From: Mycobacterium sp.
Lineage (GTDB): Bacteria; Actinomycetota; Actinomycetes; Mycobacteriales; Mycobacteriaceae
Reading direction: 5' to 3'
Length of the DNA: 47,784 nt
NCBI GenBank assembly: GCA_020438845.1
Contig: JAGQTV010000094.1
Coordinates: forward strand, 1 to 47,784
The stretch's first letter is position 1. Each line of letters opens with the position of its first letter. Below the pieces are notes generated by a model that worked only from the letters and a program-made list of their open reading frames with translations, searched no databases and was not told the origin of the DNA. This document shows positions 31,760 to 39,579 of the stretch, one piece after another. Both the position numbers and the translations under genes were made by a program.

Positions 31760-32152
31760 ATGAACACCCGATTCCGGCTGCGACGTTGCGCCACCGCTCT
31801 CACGCTCGCATCGCTACCACTGCTCGGCGTTGGGCTCGCGCCGAGCAGCCTGGCCGACGACATGGGGCCCTGCGGCTGGGACGTGGGCTCGATGGCGTGC
31901 CTGCAGTACTCGATAGGCGGAGCCGGCCCCAATGGCCCCTGCGGCTGGGACGCCGGCTCGATGGCGTGCCTGCAGGCTCAAACGGCAGCCGGCGCCAACT
32001 GCAGCCAGGGGGGAATCACGCCTACGACCGACTGCATGTGGTCTCCGAATGGCGGCTTCGACTACAGTCCGCCTGCTCCAGCTGCACCCCCCCTGACCCC
32101 TGCTCCAGGGGCACCGCCCGCCCCCGCCCCAGAGGTGCCTCCAGCTCCTTAA
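31760..32152 (+). CDS. Small secreted protein with a duplicated cysteine motif
   Basis: The 130-residue product has a signal peptide (RCATALTLASLPLLGVGLAP, cleavage near SLADD). The motif GPCGWDVGSMACLQ is repeated as GPCGWDAGSMACLQ 24 residues later. Two more cysteines (NCSQGG, DCMWSPNGG) follow, then a Pro/Ala-rich tail. The two motif copies are nearly identical in nucleotides, pointing to a recent internal duplication. The cysteines probably form disulfides outside the cell. Function unknown. Confidence 0.75.
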   Translation: MNTRFRLRRCATALTLASLPLLGVGLAPSSLADDMGPCGWDVGSMACLQYSIGGAGPNGPCGWDAGSMACLQAQTAAGANCSQGGITPTTDCMWSPNGGFDYSPPAPAAPPLTPAPGAPPAPAPEVPPAP

Positions 32153-32157
32153 CCCGG

Positions 32158-32361
32158 ATGCACCGATTCGGCAGCGGTGGTCGGTGGGTGGTGGCGGCGC
32201 TGCCGAACCTGTCTGTGGTGCAGATACCGCACGCGCCGGTGCAGCAATTGGCCCAGACTGTCGGTCGACGGGTCGGGGCGCAGGTGATGGTCATGGAAGG
32301 TCAGGTGATGATGACCGTGGGCGGAGTCGACGTCACTTTCACGCCCGAGCAACTGGAGTGA
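32158..32361 (+). CDS. Small hypothetical protein
   Basis: A 67-residue frame starts five bases after the secreted-protein stop: MHRFGSGGRWVVAALPNLSV, then a segment rich in Val and Met (QVMVMEGQVMMTVGGVDVTF). GGAG-like signals are weak and the family is unknown, but the tight spacing suggests one transcript with the upstream gene. Confidence 0.5.
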   Translation: MHRFGSGGRWVVAALPNLSVVQIPHAPVQQLAQTVGRRVGAQVMVMEGQVMMTVGGVDVTFTPEQLE

Positions 32362-32412
32362 ACGTCTGAGCCCGAGGTGCTAGGACGTTGCCGTCCCAGC
32401 TACGCTGAAACA

Positions 32413-32460
32413 GCTTGTCTCAGAGGATTTCATCTGAGCTTGTCTCAAATGCGTTTGAGA
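32413..32460. other. Tandem TGTCTCA hairpins
   Basis: GCTTGTCTCA occurs at 32413-32422 and again at 32438-32447. Each copy begins an inverted repeat: CTCAGA/TCTGAG around eight bases, then TCTCAAA/TTTGAGA around four bases. A 14-base perfect palindrome (TGGCGGATCCGCCA, 32562-32575) follows further on. There is no gene. It resembles a recombinase-binding array. Confidence 0.5.
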
Positions 32461-32747
32461 TTCTTCTCGCGGATGAAGTCGAGCAGATGTTCACCGCGAA
32501 CCTCGGCTAGACGTGCCGGGGCGCGCTCAGGATATTGAATCTCCCGCGCGTCTCACGAATTTGGCGGATCCGCCATCGCGGGTGAGATTCCGCCACGAGC
32601 CGTGAGAACCTACAACCACCACTGTAGACGGTATGGGGGCTAGCTGAGGCCCGAAGGCCTCGTGCTGCAAAAGGATTCGTGGGTTGCCGGCGTGGGTGAA
32701 CACTCGCGCTGGTAGTGCCACATTTGCAGATCAGGAGGCCTCCGGTG

Positions 32748-33825
32748 ATGGTTCAGGGTACGAGTGTCGGGTTGGACGTGCATGCGCTTTCGGTTGTCGC
32801 GCATGGCATTGACGAGGAGACGGGCAAGATTGCTCGGGCACGGTTGTGTCCGGACTACGGCGAGGTCCTGGGTTGGCTGGGCCAGCTTCGGGCCCCGGTG
32901 CGGGTGACCTATGAAGCGGGCCCGACCGGGTTCGGGCTGGCGCGGGCGATCAAGGCCGCGGGGATGACTTGCCTGGTCGCCGCACCGTCGAAGCTGCAGC
33001 GCCCGGCCGGGGATCGGATCAAGACCGATGCCCGCGACGCCGCACACCTGGCCCGGCTGTTGCGGCTGGGTGAGATCACCGAAGTGGCGGTCCCTGAGCC
33101 CGAGATCGAGGCGGTCCGCGATCTGGTGCGGGCCCGCGAAGACCCCAGAGCTGATCTGATGCGGGTGCGACACATTGTCGAAATTGCTTCTGCGGCAGGG
33201 CATCATCTACTACGGCGGAACGGCCTGGACGGGCAAAGACGAGCAATGGCTGCGTCGGCAACGCTTCGCGGACCGCCACCTCAGAGCGGCCTTCGACCAC
33301 GGCTTCGACGCCGTCCTGGCGGCGACTGCGGCCCGCGATCGCCTCGATGAACAGATCCTGGAGGTGGCCGCCTCGCCCCGGTTCGCCGACCCGGTCAACC
33401 GGCTGGGCTGCCTGCGCGGCATCTCGGCGCTGACCGGCCTTGCGTTGACCGTGGAGATCGGTGACTGGTCGCGGTTCACCGGATCCTCGATCGGCGCCTA
33501 CGTCGGGCTGGTGCCCTGCGAGCACTCCTCGGGAGGCTCCCGCGTTCAGGGCTCGATCACCAAGGCCGGCAACACCCACGTGCGGCGGCTGCTGATCGAG
33601 TCGGCCTGGCATCACCGCAAGTCCTACAGCACCTCCGGGCCCACACTGCGGGCCCGCTGGGCCAAGGTCGATCCCGCCCTGCGGGCCCGCGGCCATACCG
33701 GCAACCGCCGATTGAACAAGCGCTGGCAGGGCTTCATCGAACGCGGGAAGAACCCGATCGTGGCCAACGTCGCCATCGCCCGCGAACTGGCCGGCTGGTG
33801 CTGGTCCCTGGCCACTCTGCAGTAG
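32748..33825 (+). pseudogene. IS110-family transposase, frameshifted
   Basis: The N-terminal part carries the DEDD/RuvC-like domain (SVGLDVHALSVVAHG, later DRIKTDARDAAHLARLL). The C-terminal part carries the Tnp_20 domain with its conserved serine region (GLVPCEHSSGGSRVQGSITK). They lie in two frames. At about 33174, CGACAC-A-TTGTCGAAATTG has one extra base; removing it restores RVRH followed by LSKLLLRQGI. AGGAGG lies about ten bases before ATG 32748. The element is therefore likely immobile unless the second element or a relative acts on it. Confidence 0.88.
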
Positions 33826-34067
33826 GGCCGCACCCTGAACCTGACTGGGCCCGGCTGATCAAGCAGCGACGCGGTGAGTGAACGAATCTGCGGAGAACCT
33901 ATGAGCCACAGCATGATTGACACACATGAGTGCCGGTGACGCTCGATTGTAGACAGCAGTACCGTTCACATCCGAACATCGTCCTGCGGTACCCAACCCG
34001 CGCATATCAGCCTGACACCACCGTCGTGAGCAACGACCGTCGCCGCCCTCACCAGGCCCAGTCAAAC

Positions 34068-34101
34068 GAAAGCCGCCCCGGCCACCGTCGGGGCGGCTTT
34101 C
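34068..34101. terminator. Strong terminator hairpin near the right end of IS110 element 1
   Basis: A perfect 13-base stem (GAAAGCCGCCCCG with CGGGGCGGCTTTC) encloses eight bases. The CTTTC after the GC stem gives a short T-run on the plus strand, and the reverse reading is equally good. It lies 35 bases before the repeat resumes. Confidence 0.75.
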
Positions 34102-34135
34102 ACCTACCCTCTTCACGAAATGGCCTCCATATCAG

Positions 34136-34254
34136 GTTCCGCTTTCCCTTGGCGAACCGGCGCAGCGCTGATCTGCAGTTTCGATGATTTTCCGCTCATC
34201 GTGGCGAAGCGGCTTTTCCGCTTTTCGTAGCGAATCCGAGAACCGTACGGTTGT
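34136..34254 (+). repeat. Interspersed repeat, copy C (3' part)
   Basis: Exactly 119 bases align without gaps to copies A and D. Both ends are nearly identical (GTTCCGCTTT and GAATCCGAGAACCGTACGG) and the middle is diverged. The palindrome AACCGTACGGTT is at 34241-34252. The 5' half appears to lie on the far side of the IS110 element. Confidence 0.7.
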
Positions 34255-34340
34255 GCGGGTTTGGCGCAGCCCCCGAACTGCGACGGCACCGTCGGGCTGT
34301 CGTTGACCGACCGTTGAGACGTCTTGGCCACTGCATGGCC

Positions 34341-34637
34341 TCAGTCGAGGTGCCGGTCGGCATCCATCCGTTGGTGGAGTACACGCACCACATCGATTAC
34401 GTCGTCGCTGCCAATCCGGTAGTACAGCGTGTGCGATCCGACAACGTGCTTGCGGTAACCGGGGCGGACATCATTGCAGGCCCGTCCGATCGTCGGATTT
34501 GAAACGACGCGTTCGATCGCACGCTGGATTTCGCGCAGGTACTGCTCGGCCTGATCGTCATCCCAGCGCTCAGAGCTGTAATCCCAAATCTGTTCGAGAT
34601 CGGCACGTGCGGCTGGTGAAAGCACGTACCGGCTCAC
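34341..34637 (-). CDS. ParE/RelE-type toxin
   Basis: The 98-residue product begins RYVLSPAARADLEQIWDY and has the C-terminal GSHTLYYRIGSDDVIDVVRVLHQR of the ParE family (usual ending h-x-R-x-D). ParE toxins poison DNA gyrase. The ATG overlaps the antitoxin stop by four bases. The family core is complete, so the protein should be active. Confidence 0.9.
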   Translation of the reverse strand: MSRYVLSPAARADLEQIWDYSSERWDDDQAEQYLREIQRAIERVVSNPTIGRACNDVRPGYRKHVVGSHTLYYRIGSDDVIDVVRVLHQRMDADRHLD

Positions 34638-34885
34638 CGGCGGCGAGGCTCCTCGGCTCGCTTACGAGCAACGAACTCGTCGAAGTCGAACGGCGTCGAG
34701 TCACCACTGTGCTCGCCAGCAACGAGGGCCTGTCTCAACGCCCGCAGGCGGGTCTCACGATCCTCAAGCAACCGTAGGGCAGACCGCACTACGTCGCTGG
34801 CCGAGCCGTAACGGCCGGAAGCAACCTCATCCTCGATGAACGCGCTGAAATGCTCATCAAGGCTGAAGGACGTATTCCTACCCAT
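34634..34885 (-). CDS. ParD-type antitoxin
   Basis: The 83-residue product begins MGRNTSFSLDEHFSAFIEDE and continues GRYGSASDVVRSALRLLED. This is the ribbon-helix-helix domain and helix of the ParD/CC2985-type antitoxins. An acidic C-terminus (FDFDEFVARKRAEE) wraps the toxin. The start at 34885 matches the family's usual N-terminus; the frame is open to 34942. Autoregulation is expected. Confidence 0.9.
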   Translation of the reverse strand: MGRNTSFSLDEHFSAFIEDEVASGRYGSASDVVRSALRLLEDRETRLRALRQALVAGEHSGDSTPFDFDEFVARKRAEEPRRR

Positions 34886-35006
34886 ATGCGTGAGAGTACC
34901 AACTCTTGGTATCGGCGGGCCAGAAACCCTACTAAGCGCCAACGACGTGCGCCCACTCAGCGAAAAACAAGACCCACGGAAGGGTCAGGAGAGCCGGGGT
35001 AGCGGG

Positions 35007-35909
35007 TTAGCGCAGTGTGAGCCAGGCGAGGCCCCCGCCGCCGAGGATGAGGCAGTAGATGGCGAAGGGTGTCAGGGTGCGGGTTTCGAAATATGTGGTG
35101 AGGAACCGGACGGCGAGGTAGGCGGCCAGGAATGCGGCCAGACTCCCGGCGAGGACGTGTCCGTGGATGCCGGCGCCGAGTGGGCCGAAGAGGTCGGGAA
35201 CCTTGAATACCCCGGCGGCGAGGATGATCGGCGTTGCGAGCAGGAATGAGAAGCGTGCTGCTTCTTCGTGGGACAGGCCTCGCCACAGTCCGGCGACCAT
35301 GGCGATTCCTGAGCGGCTGATGCCCGGCAGCAGAGCCAGGGTCTGGGCGCTGCCAATCAGAATTCCCTGGGGAAGGGTTTGTTGAGCAAGGCGGTCATCG
35401 ACGTCGTCGCCGAGGGAACCGTCAGTCCCGGTGGCGCTGGGGGCGGGCACTTTTCGGCGTTGGCGTTCACCGGCGAGGAGCAGGAGGCCATTGACGATCA
35501 AAAAGGCTGCTGCGGGAACGGGTTTGCCAAGGGTGGTGCGGAACAGGTGCTCCAAGGCCAGCCCGGACAGTCCGACGGGAATGGTGGCCAGAACGATGAG
35601 CCAGGCCAGCCGTTCGGGGCGGGTCGAGATGCGACGGTGGCGCAGCGAACTGGCGAAGCCGCCGAGGATGGCGATCCAGTCGCGCCAGAAGAACAGCAGC
35701 AATGCTGCTGCGGTGGCGACGTGCAGTCCGACGATGAAGGCCAGGTAGGGCGATTCGGGTGCGGAGACGTTGAGGTCGCGGGCCCACTGGCCGCCCAGCA
35801 GTGCGGGCAGCAGCACCGAGTGCCCCAGGCTGGAGACGGGAAAGAGTTCGGTGACGCCTTGGAAGAGGCCGACGACGACGGCTTCGACATAGCTGAGGTG
35901 GGCTGTCAT
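35007..35909 (-). CDS. uppP: Undecaprenyl-diphosphatase (UppP/BacA)
   Basis: The 300-residue membrane protein has the two active-site motifs of the family: LFQGVTELFPVSSLGH at about residues 14-29 and LPGISRSGIAMVAGL near 194. About eight transmembrane helices are predicted. It removes a phosphate from undecaprenyl pyrophosphate so the lipid carrier can be reused for wall synthesis. Its ATG overlaps, by four bases, the stop of the ancestral reading frame of the PAP2 gene upstream. The two therefore once formed a coupled pair with the same kind of activity. Mycobacteria usually have another copy elsewhere; that cannot be checked here. Confidence 0.9.
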   Translation of the reverse strand: MTAHLSYVEAVVVGLFQGVTELFPVSSLGHSVLLPALLGGQWARDLNVSAPESPYLAFIVGLHVATAAALLLFFWRDWIAILGGFASSLRHRRISTRPERLAWLIVLATIPVGLSGLALEHLFRTTLGKPVPAAAFLIVNGLLLLAGERQRRKVPAPSATGTDGSLGDDVDDRLAQQTLPQGILIGSAQTLALLPGISRSGIAMVAGLWRGLSHEEAARFSFLLATPIILAAGVFKVPDLFGPLGAGIHGHVLAGSLAAFLAAYLAVRFLTTYFETRTLTPFAIYCLILGGGGLAWLTLR

Positions 35910-35951
35910 GGTTGGTGGTGCCTTTCAGGGTCGTTCGGGGGCATCGAATGG

Positions 35952-36848
35952 CTACGGGTTCGGCGCCGGTTGGGCAGGATTCGAGGGCGCTCCGAGCGTG
36001 ACCGCCATGCCGTCACGAGGATGGCGGTGGCGGTCCAGGCGGTGCCGAGCAGCCAGCCGGCCAGTACGTTCGGTGACGAAGTGCACACCCAGGTAGAGCG
36101 GGGAAAACCCAATCACGATGATGGCGGTAATGGTCAGCGCCCAGACCGCGACCTGACCCGCCCATCGGTGCACGACCCATCGGCAAAGCATCCAGGCGCA
36201 CAGCAGCCCGACGGCGGCGGCGCCGGCGGCGTGGCCGGAGGGAAGCGACAATCCGTGACCATCGACGACCGCGAAGGGAAGATCGGGGCGCTGGCGGCCC
36301 ACAAGGGTTTTCGCCGTCACCAGGATGACAGAGATACCAATGCCTCCGACGAGTCCGAGGATCACCGGCAGCCACGAGCAGGAACGCCATGCGCAGAGCG
36401 TGCAGACGACGATCAGCCCTATCGTTTGTGCCGGTGGGCCACCCAGGTGAGTCACCAGGGTCAAGGTCGCGTTCAGCCATCCCTCCCGGTGGCTGGACAG
36501 CCACGCCACCACGGGTTTGTCGAACTGGGCAATACCGGCACCTTCGAGGGCGTCGTCGAGTAGAGCGGTGAACCCGACCGCCAACACCAAGACGGCGATC
36601 AGACCGGCCAGCAGCACCGCCGCGGCTGCCCCATGGCGTCCGAGCCGATCCCGCATGCCAGTCATGACCCCACCGAAATGTGCTGCAGCCCAAACGTGTA
36701 ACCGGTCGATCACCGGCAGGGCCGCGAGGCTGTGGGGCACACCGCGCCGCTGTGGGTGCCGGGCCAGCCATACCGCCAAACCCCCCAGCAGCAGCACCGC
36801 AGCAATGAGCCCAACACCGATAGGGCCGAAACGGCTTGCCTGCATCAT
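35952..36848 (-). CDS. PAP2-family membrane phosphatase, C-terminus frameshifted
   Basis: The product has the three PAP2 motifs: KTLVGRQRP, the PSGHA pair in LSLPSGHAAGAAA, and YLGVHF. Five or so transmembrane helices precede. Family members hydrolyse phosphatidic acid or undecaprenyl pyrophosphate. At about 36069 the frame changes: the encoded tail becomes ERTGRLAARHRLDRHRH, while the next frame reads NVLAGWLLGTAWTATAILV, a perfect last helix. That frame ends at 35906 and overlaps uppP. One extra base in GAACGTACTGG explains it. The present tail lacks the sixth helix, so activity may be impaired. The start at 36848 is one of two adjacent ATGs; the frame is open further. Confidence 0.82.
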   Translation of the reverse strand: MMQASRFGPIGVGLIAAVLLLGGLAVWLARHPQRRGVPHSLAALPVIDRLHVWAAAHFGGVMTGMRDRLGRHGAAAAVLLAGLIAVLVLAVGFTALLDDALEGAGIAQFDKPVVAWLSSHREGWLNATLTLVTHLGGPPAQTIGLIVVCTLCAWRSCSWLPVILGLVGGIGISVILVTAKTLVGRQRPDLPFAVVDGHGLSLPSGHAAGAAAVGLLCAWMLCRWVVHRWAGQVAVWALTITAIIVIGFSPLYLGVHFVTERTGRLAARHRLDRHRHPRDGMAVTLGAPSNPAQPAPNP

Positions 36849-36955
36849 CACCGCCCGCCCTCTCACCCCGTCTGGTTTCGTCACCAGGCCCCGCTGTGGC
36901 CCGGGTACAAGCCACGCGCCAATGTGGCAGAACCACAAGGCGGCGCGCCACCGGG

Positions 36956-36973
36956 TCTCAGCGATCCCTCAGC
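36956..36973. promoter_or_regulatory. Direct-repeat response-regulator box 1
   Basis: TCTCAGC at 36956-36962 and CCTCAGC at 36967-36973 are spaced 11 bases start to start. They lie between the divergent PAP2-uppP operon and the histidine kinase gene. The 11-base period matches OmpR/PhoP-type binding sites. An almost identical pair is at 39540-39557. Confidence 0.55.
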
Positions 36974-37103
36974 CACCGTCGCTGACCATGGGCGGCAGTG
37001 GTCACAGCGGCTTGTACGGTCCTGGTGTGTCCACGATGGCGGACGGAGGTGCGAGGGCCATGGAACAGGCGCGCGCCTCGACCGCTCGGCAGCCGGTATC
37101 GCG

Positions 37104-38498
37104 GTGACGGCGGTACGCCGCTGGTGGGGGTGGGTTGATCCCCGCTCGTGGGGCATTCCGGTGCGTTCGGCCATGGCGGCCGCCGCGGTGGTGCTGATCG
37201 CGTTCCTGGCGATGGCTGCGGTGGTGCTGGGGGTGCTGCATCGGCAGTTGCTGACCGATGTGGATGCCGCCGCAGACCGTCGGGTCCGTGACGTGGTGGC
37301 CGGATTGCAGTTCGATCCGCCGGCCGAGTTGGACACCGGCTTGTTGGCGACCGATTCACAGATCGCCGTGGTGCAGGTCATCGACAGCTCCGGTGCGCTG
37401 GTACGCGCCTCGGCCGGCGCTCCACGTGATCCGCTGACCGATCCGGCGTTGTTCGGCGAGGTCCGCACCACGGTGAGCACCGAGAGCGAGGACGGCACGG
37501 ATCTGCGTGTCAGCGGGGCGCCGGCCGATCGCCAAGGCACCCGCTACACCGTGCTGGTGGGCGCGGACGGCACCGGTGTGGACTCGACGGTCACCATTGT
37601 GGCGGTGCTGTTGGCGATCGCCATGCCCATTGTGGTGACCGGCGCTGCAGCCGCCACGTTCGTTCTGGTGCGCCGCTCCCTGCGCTCCGTTGAGGCCATC
37701 CGCCTGCGCGTCGCCGAGATCAGCGCCCATGACCTCTCCGAGCGGGTGCCGGTACCGGTCCACCGCGACGAGGTCTCCGCGCTGGCGGTGACGATGAACG
37801 ACATGCTCGCCCGCATCCAGTCCGGTCACGCCGCCCAGCGCCGGTTCGTCGGGGATGCCTCCCACGAACTGCGCAGCCCGTTGAGCACGATCATCTCGGC
37901 CCTGGAGGTCGGGTTGACCCACCCGGATCTGCTCAAGGCGGAACTCGTGGGTGAGGCCGTCCTGCCCGAGGCTCAGCGGATGCAGACCCTGATTGACGAC
38001 CTGTTGTTGCTGGCGCGCGCCGATGAACATGGCGTGCCGCTGCGCACCGGGGATGTCGACCTCGATGACCTCGCCGTGGCCGAAGCCCGACGGATAGAGC
38101 GCGCGACAACGCACACGGTGCAGGCAGATCTCGCGCCGGCACGCCTGACCGGCGACGCGGATGCTCTGACCCGGGTTCTACGTAACCTGCTGGAAAACGC
38201 TGTGCGCCATGCCCACTCACGTATCGAAGTCGCAGTGGGCACCGAAGACGGGATGGTGTGGCTCAGCGTCGCCGACGACGGGCCCGGCATTCCCGCCGAG
38301 GAACGCCAGCGGGTGTTCGACCGGTTCGTCCGTCTGGACTCCGACCGTTCACGCACGGGCGGGGGCAGCGGTCTCGGTTTGGCGATCGTCGCCGAGATAG
38401 TGTCCGCCCACCGCGGGTCGGTGAGTGCCGGCGAACGGGCCGGCGGCGGAACGGTGATGACCGTTCAGCTTCCTGCGCCCAACGAGTCGAGCCGGTAA
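37104..38498 (+). CDS. Sensor histidine kinase
   Basis: The 464-residue product has a transmembrane helix near residues 25-50, an extracytoplasmic sensor of about 120 residues, a second helix near 170-195, a HAMP domain (AEISAHDLSERVPV), and the dimerisation histidine in FVGDASHELRSPLS at about residue 254. The ATP-binding motifs follow: N-box LLENAVRHA, G1 VADDGPGIP, F-box VFDRF and G2 GGSGLGLAIV. The GTG at 37104 is chosen; an ATG at 37173 would cut into the first helix. It converges with, and overlaps by 34 bases, the response regulator gene, which is an unusual arrangement for a cognate pair. Confidence 0.9.
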   Translation: MTAVRRWWGWVDPRSWGIPVRSAMAAAAVVLIAFLAMAAVVLGVLHRQLLTDVDAAADRRVRDVVAGLQFDPPAELDTGLLATDSQIAVVQVIDSSGALVRASAGAPRDPLTDPALFGEVRTTVSTESEDGTDLRVSGAPADRQGTRYTVLVGADGTGVDSTVTIVAVLLAIAMPIVVTGAAAATFVLVRRSLRSVEAIRLRVAEISAHDLSERVPVPVHRDEVSALAVTMNDMLARIQSGHAAQRRFVGDASHELRSPLSTIISALEVGLTHPDLLKAELVGEAVLPEAQRMQTLIDDLLLLARADEHGVPLRTGDVDLDDLAVAEARRIERATTHTVQADLAPARLTGDADALTRVLRNLLENAVRHAHSRIEVAVGTEDGMVWLSVADDGPGIPAEERQRVFDRFVRLDSDRSRTGGGSGLGLAIVAEIVSAHRGSVSAGERAGGGTVMTVQLPAPNESSR

Positions 38499-39148
38499 CC
38501 CACCCCGCGCACGGTTTCGATGGTGTGGGTGCCGAATGGGGTGTCGATCTTGCGGCGCAGATACCCCATGTAGACCTCGACGACGTTATCGGGTCCGGCG
38601 TAGTGGGAGTCCCAGACATGGTGCAGGATCTGCGTTTTGGTGACGGCGATGTCCTTGTTACGCATCAGGTACTCCAGTAGCCCGAACTCCCGCGGGGTCA
38701 AGCTGATCGGGGTATCACCGCGGTGCACGACCCGCCGCGCGGGATCCACCGACAGATCACCGACGGTCAGAACCGCGGGGCGTTGCGGTGCCCCCCGGCG
38801 CATCAGGGCGCGCAGCCGGGCGGTAAGCACGATGAAAGAGAACGGTTTGGTGAGGTAGTCGTCAGCCCCCAGGTCAAATGCGTCGGCCTGCTCGTAATCG
38901 CCGTCTTTGGCGGTCAGCATCAGCACTGGGGTCCACACGCCGGCCGCGCGCATCCGGCGCAGCACCTCGTAGCCGCTCAGGCCCGGCAACATGATGTCGA
39001 GCACCATCACGTCGAAGGGCTGTTCGGTGGCCAGCCAGAGTCCGTCGGTGCCGTTATCGGCGGTCACCACGACGAATCCCTCCGCCCCCAGGCCCATCTG
39101 CAGGGTCTTGGCCAGCCGCGGTTCGTCCTCGACGACAAGCACCCGCAT
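38465..39148 (-). CDS. OmpR-family response regulator
   Basis: The 227-residue product has a receiver domain with VVEDEP acids at 7-9, the phosphoacceptor Asp51 in VMVLDIMLPG, Thr in MLTAKDG and Lys in YLTKPF. The C-terminal winged helix follows (LTPREFGLLEYLMRN, VRGVGYRLD). Ribosome-binding GGGGAAGGGG lies upstream of the ATG. It is convergent to the kinase; their 3' ends overlap by 34 bases. The likely binding sites are the two CTCAGC direct repeats in this cluster. It resembles regulators of the MprA/TcrA kind. Confidence 0.93.
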   Translation of the reverse strand: MRVLVVEDEPRLAKTLQMGLGAEGFVVVTADNGTDGLWLATEQPFDVMVLDIMLPGLSGYEVLRRMRAAGVWTPVLMLTAKDGDYEQADAFDLGADDYLTKPFSFIVLTARLRALMRRGAPQRPAVLTVGDLSVDPARRVVHRGDTPISLTPREFGLLEYLMRNKDIAVTKTQILHHVWDSHYAGPDNVVEVYMGYLRRKIDTPFGTHTIETVRGVGYRLDSLGAGS

Positions 39149-39179
39149 GGCTCGGGTCCCCTTCCCCGTTGACCACCCG

Positions 39180-39212
39180 CGCTGGGGACGGGTTACTGCG
39201 CCGTCCCCAGCG
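39180..39212 (-). terminator. Terminator between the small secreted protein and the response regulator
   Basis: A perfect 12-base stem (CGCTGGGGACGG with CCGTCCCCAGCG) encloses nine bases, 24 bases after the stop of the small gene. It should isolate the response regulator from transcription of that gene. Confidence 0.75.
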
Positions 39213-39235
39213 TCAGGAGTGACGATTCCTGGTTC

Positions 39236-39433
39236 CTAGTCTCCGGCATCCGGAGTGTCGCCGGGCTCGGGCAGGTCGGGGACCCCGGGGGCATCGGGGC
39301 CTTCGGCGGGCTGTTCGCTGCTGGCCGGGGCATGCCAGAGGTTCACCGGATGGGTGATGGCGACGGCACCGGCGGTACCGAGCACGACCGCCGATCCGGC
39401 CAGAACGGCGGCGATCTTACTACGTGGGGACAT
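39236..39433 (-). CDS. Small exported protein with acidic Pro-rich tail
   Basis: The 65-residue product has a basic start and a hydrophobic segment (MSPRSKIAAVLAGSAVVLGT, then AGAVAIT). A Pro/Asp/Glu-rich tail follows (PDAPGVPDLPEPGDTPDAGD). It looks like a signal-anchored or secreted peptide. Purine-rich GGAA lies ahead of the ATG. It is divergent from the COG4705-type gene and shares its promoter region, including the direct-repeat box at 39540. A role as sensor accessory or regulon output is inferred from place only. Confidence 0.7.
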   Translation of the reverse strand: MSPRSKIAAVLAGSAVVLGTAGAVAITHPVNLWHAPASSEQPAEGPDAPGVPDLPEPGDTPDAGD

Positions 39434-39539
39434 GACTAATTCCTTCCCTTGGGCATCACCGGTCGGTGACGCGTGACATCACCGAGGCTGGCCCCGCACC
39501 GCTGTGAATCCACTGAGACCACACAGGACGGCGGTGGGC

Positions 39540-39557
39540 CCTCAGCGATTCCTCAGC
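39540..39557. promoter_or_regulatory. Direct-repeat response-regulator box 2
   Basis: CCTCAGC at 39540-39546 and CCTCAGC at 39551-39557 repeat with an 11-base period, joined by GATT (box 1 has GATC). It lies just upstream of the COG4705-type gene and about 110 bases from the divergent small secreted gene. Confidence 0.58.
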
Positions 39558-39579
39558 GCGGCCTGTCACCGTGGCGCCC

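Larger units (their letters stand above)
32632..34135 (+). mobile_element. IS110-family element 1, inserted in the interspersed repeat
   Basis: The transposase remnant is at 32748-33825. Edges are inferred: the left flank ends with the repeat's 5' half (TGAGAACCTACAAC near 32613, CTGTAG up to 32631). The 3' half of the repeat resumes at 34136 (GTTCCGCTTT). This gives about 1.5 kb, the normal IS110 size. Like other members it shows no terminal inverted repeats. Exact ends are uncertain. Confidence 0.65.
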
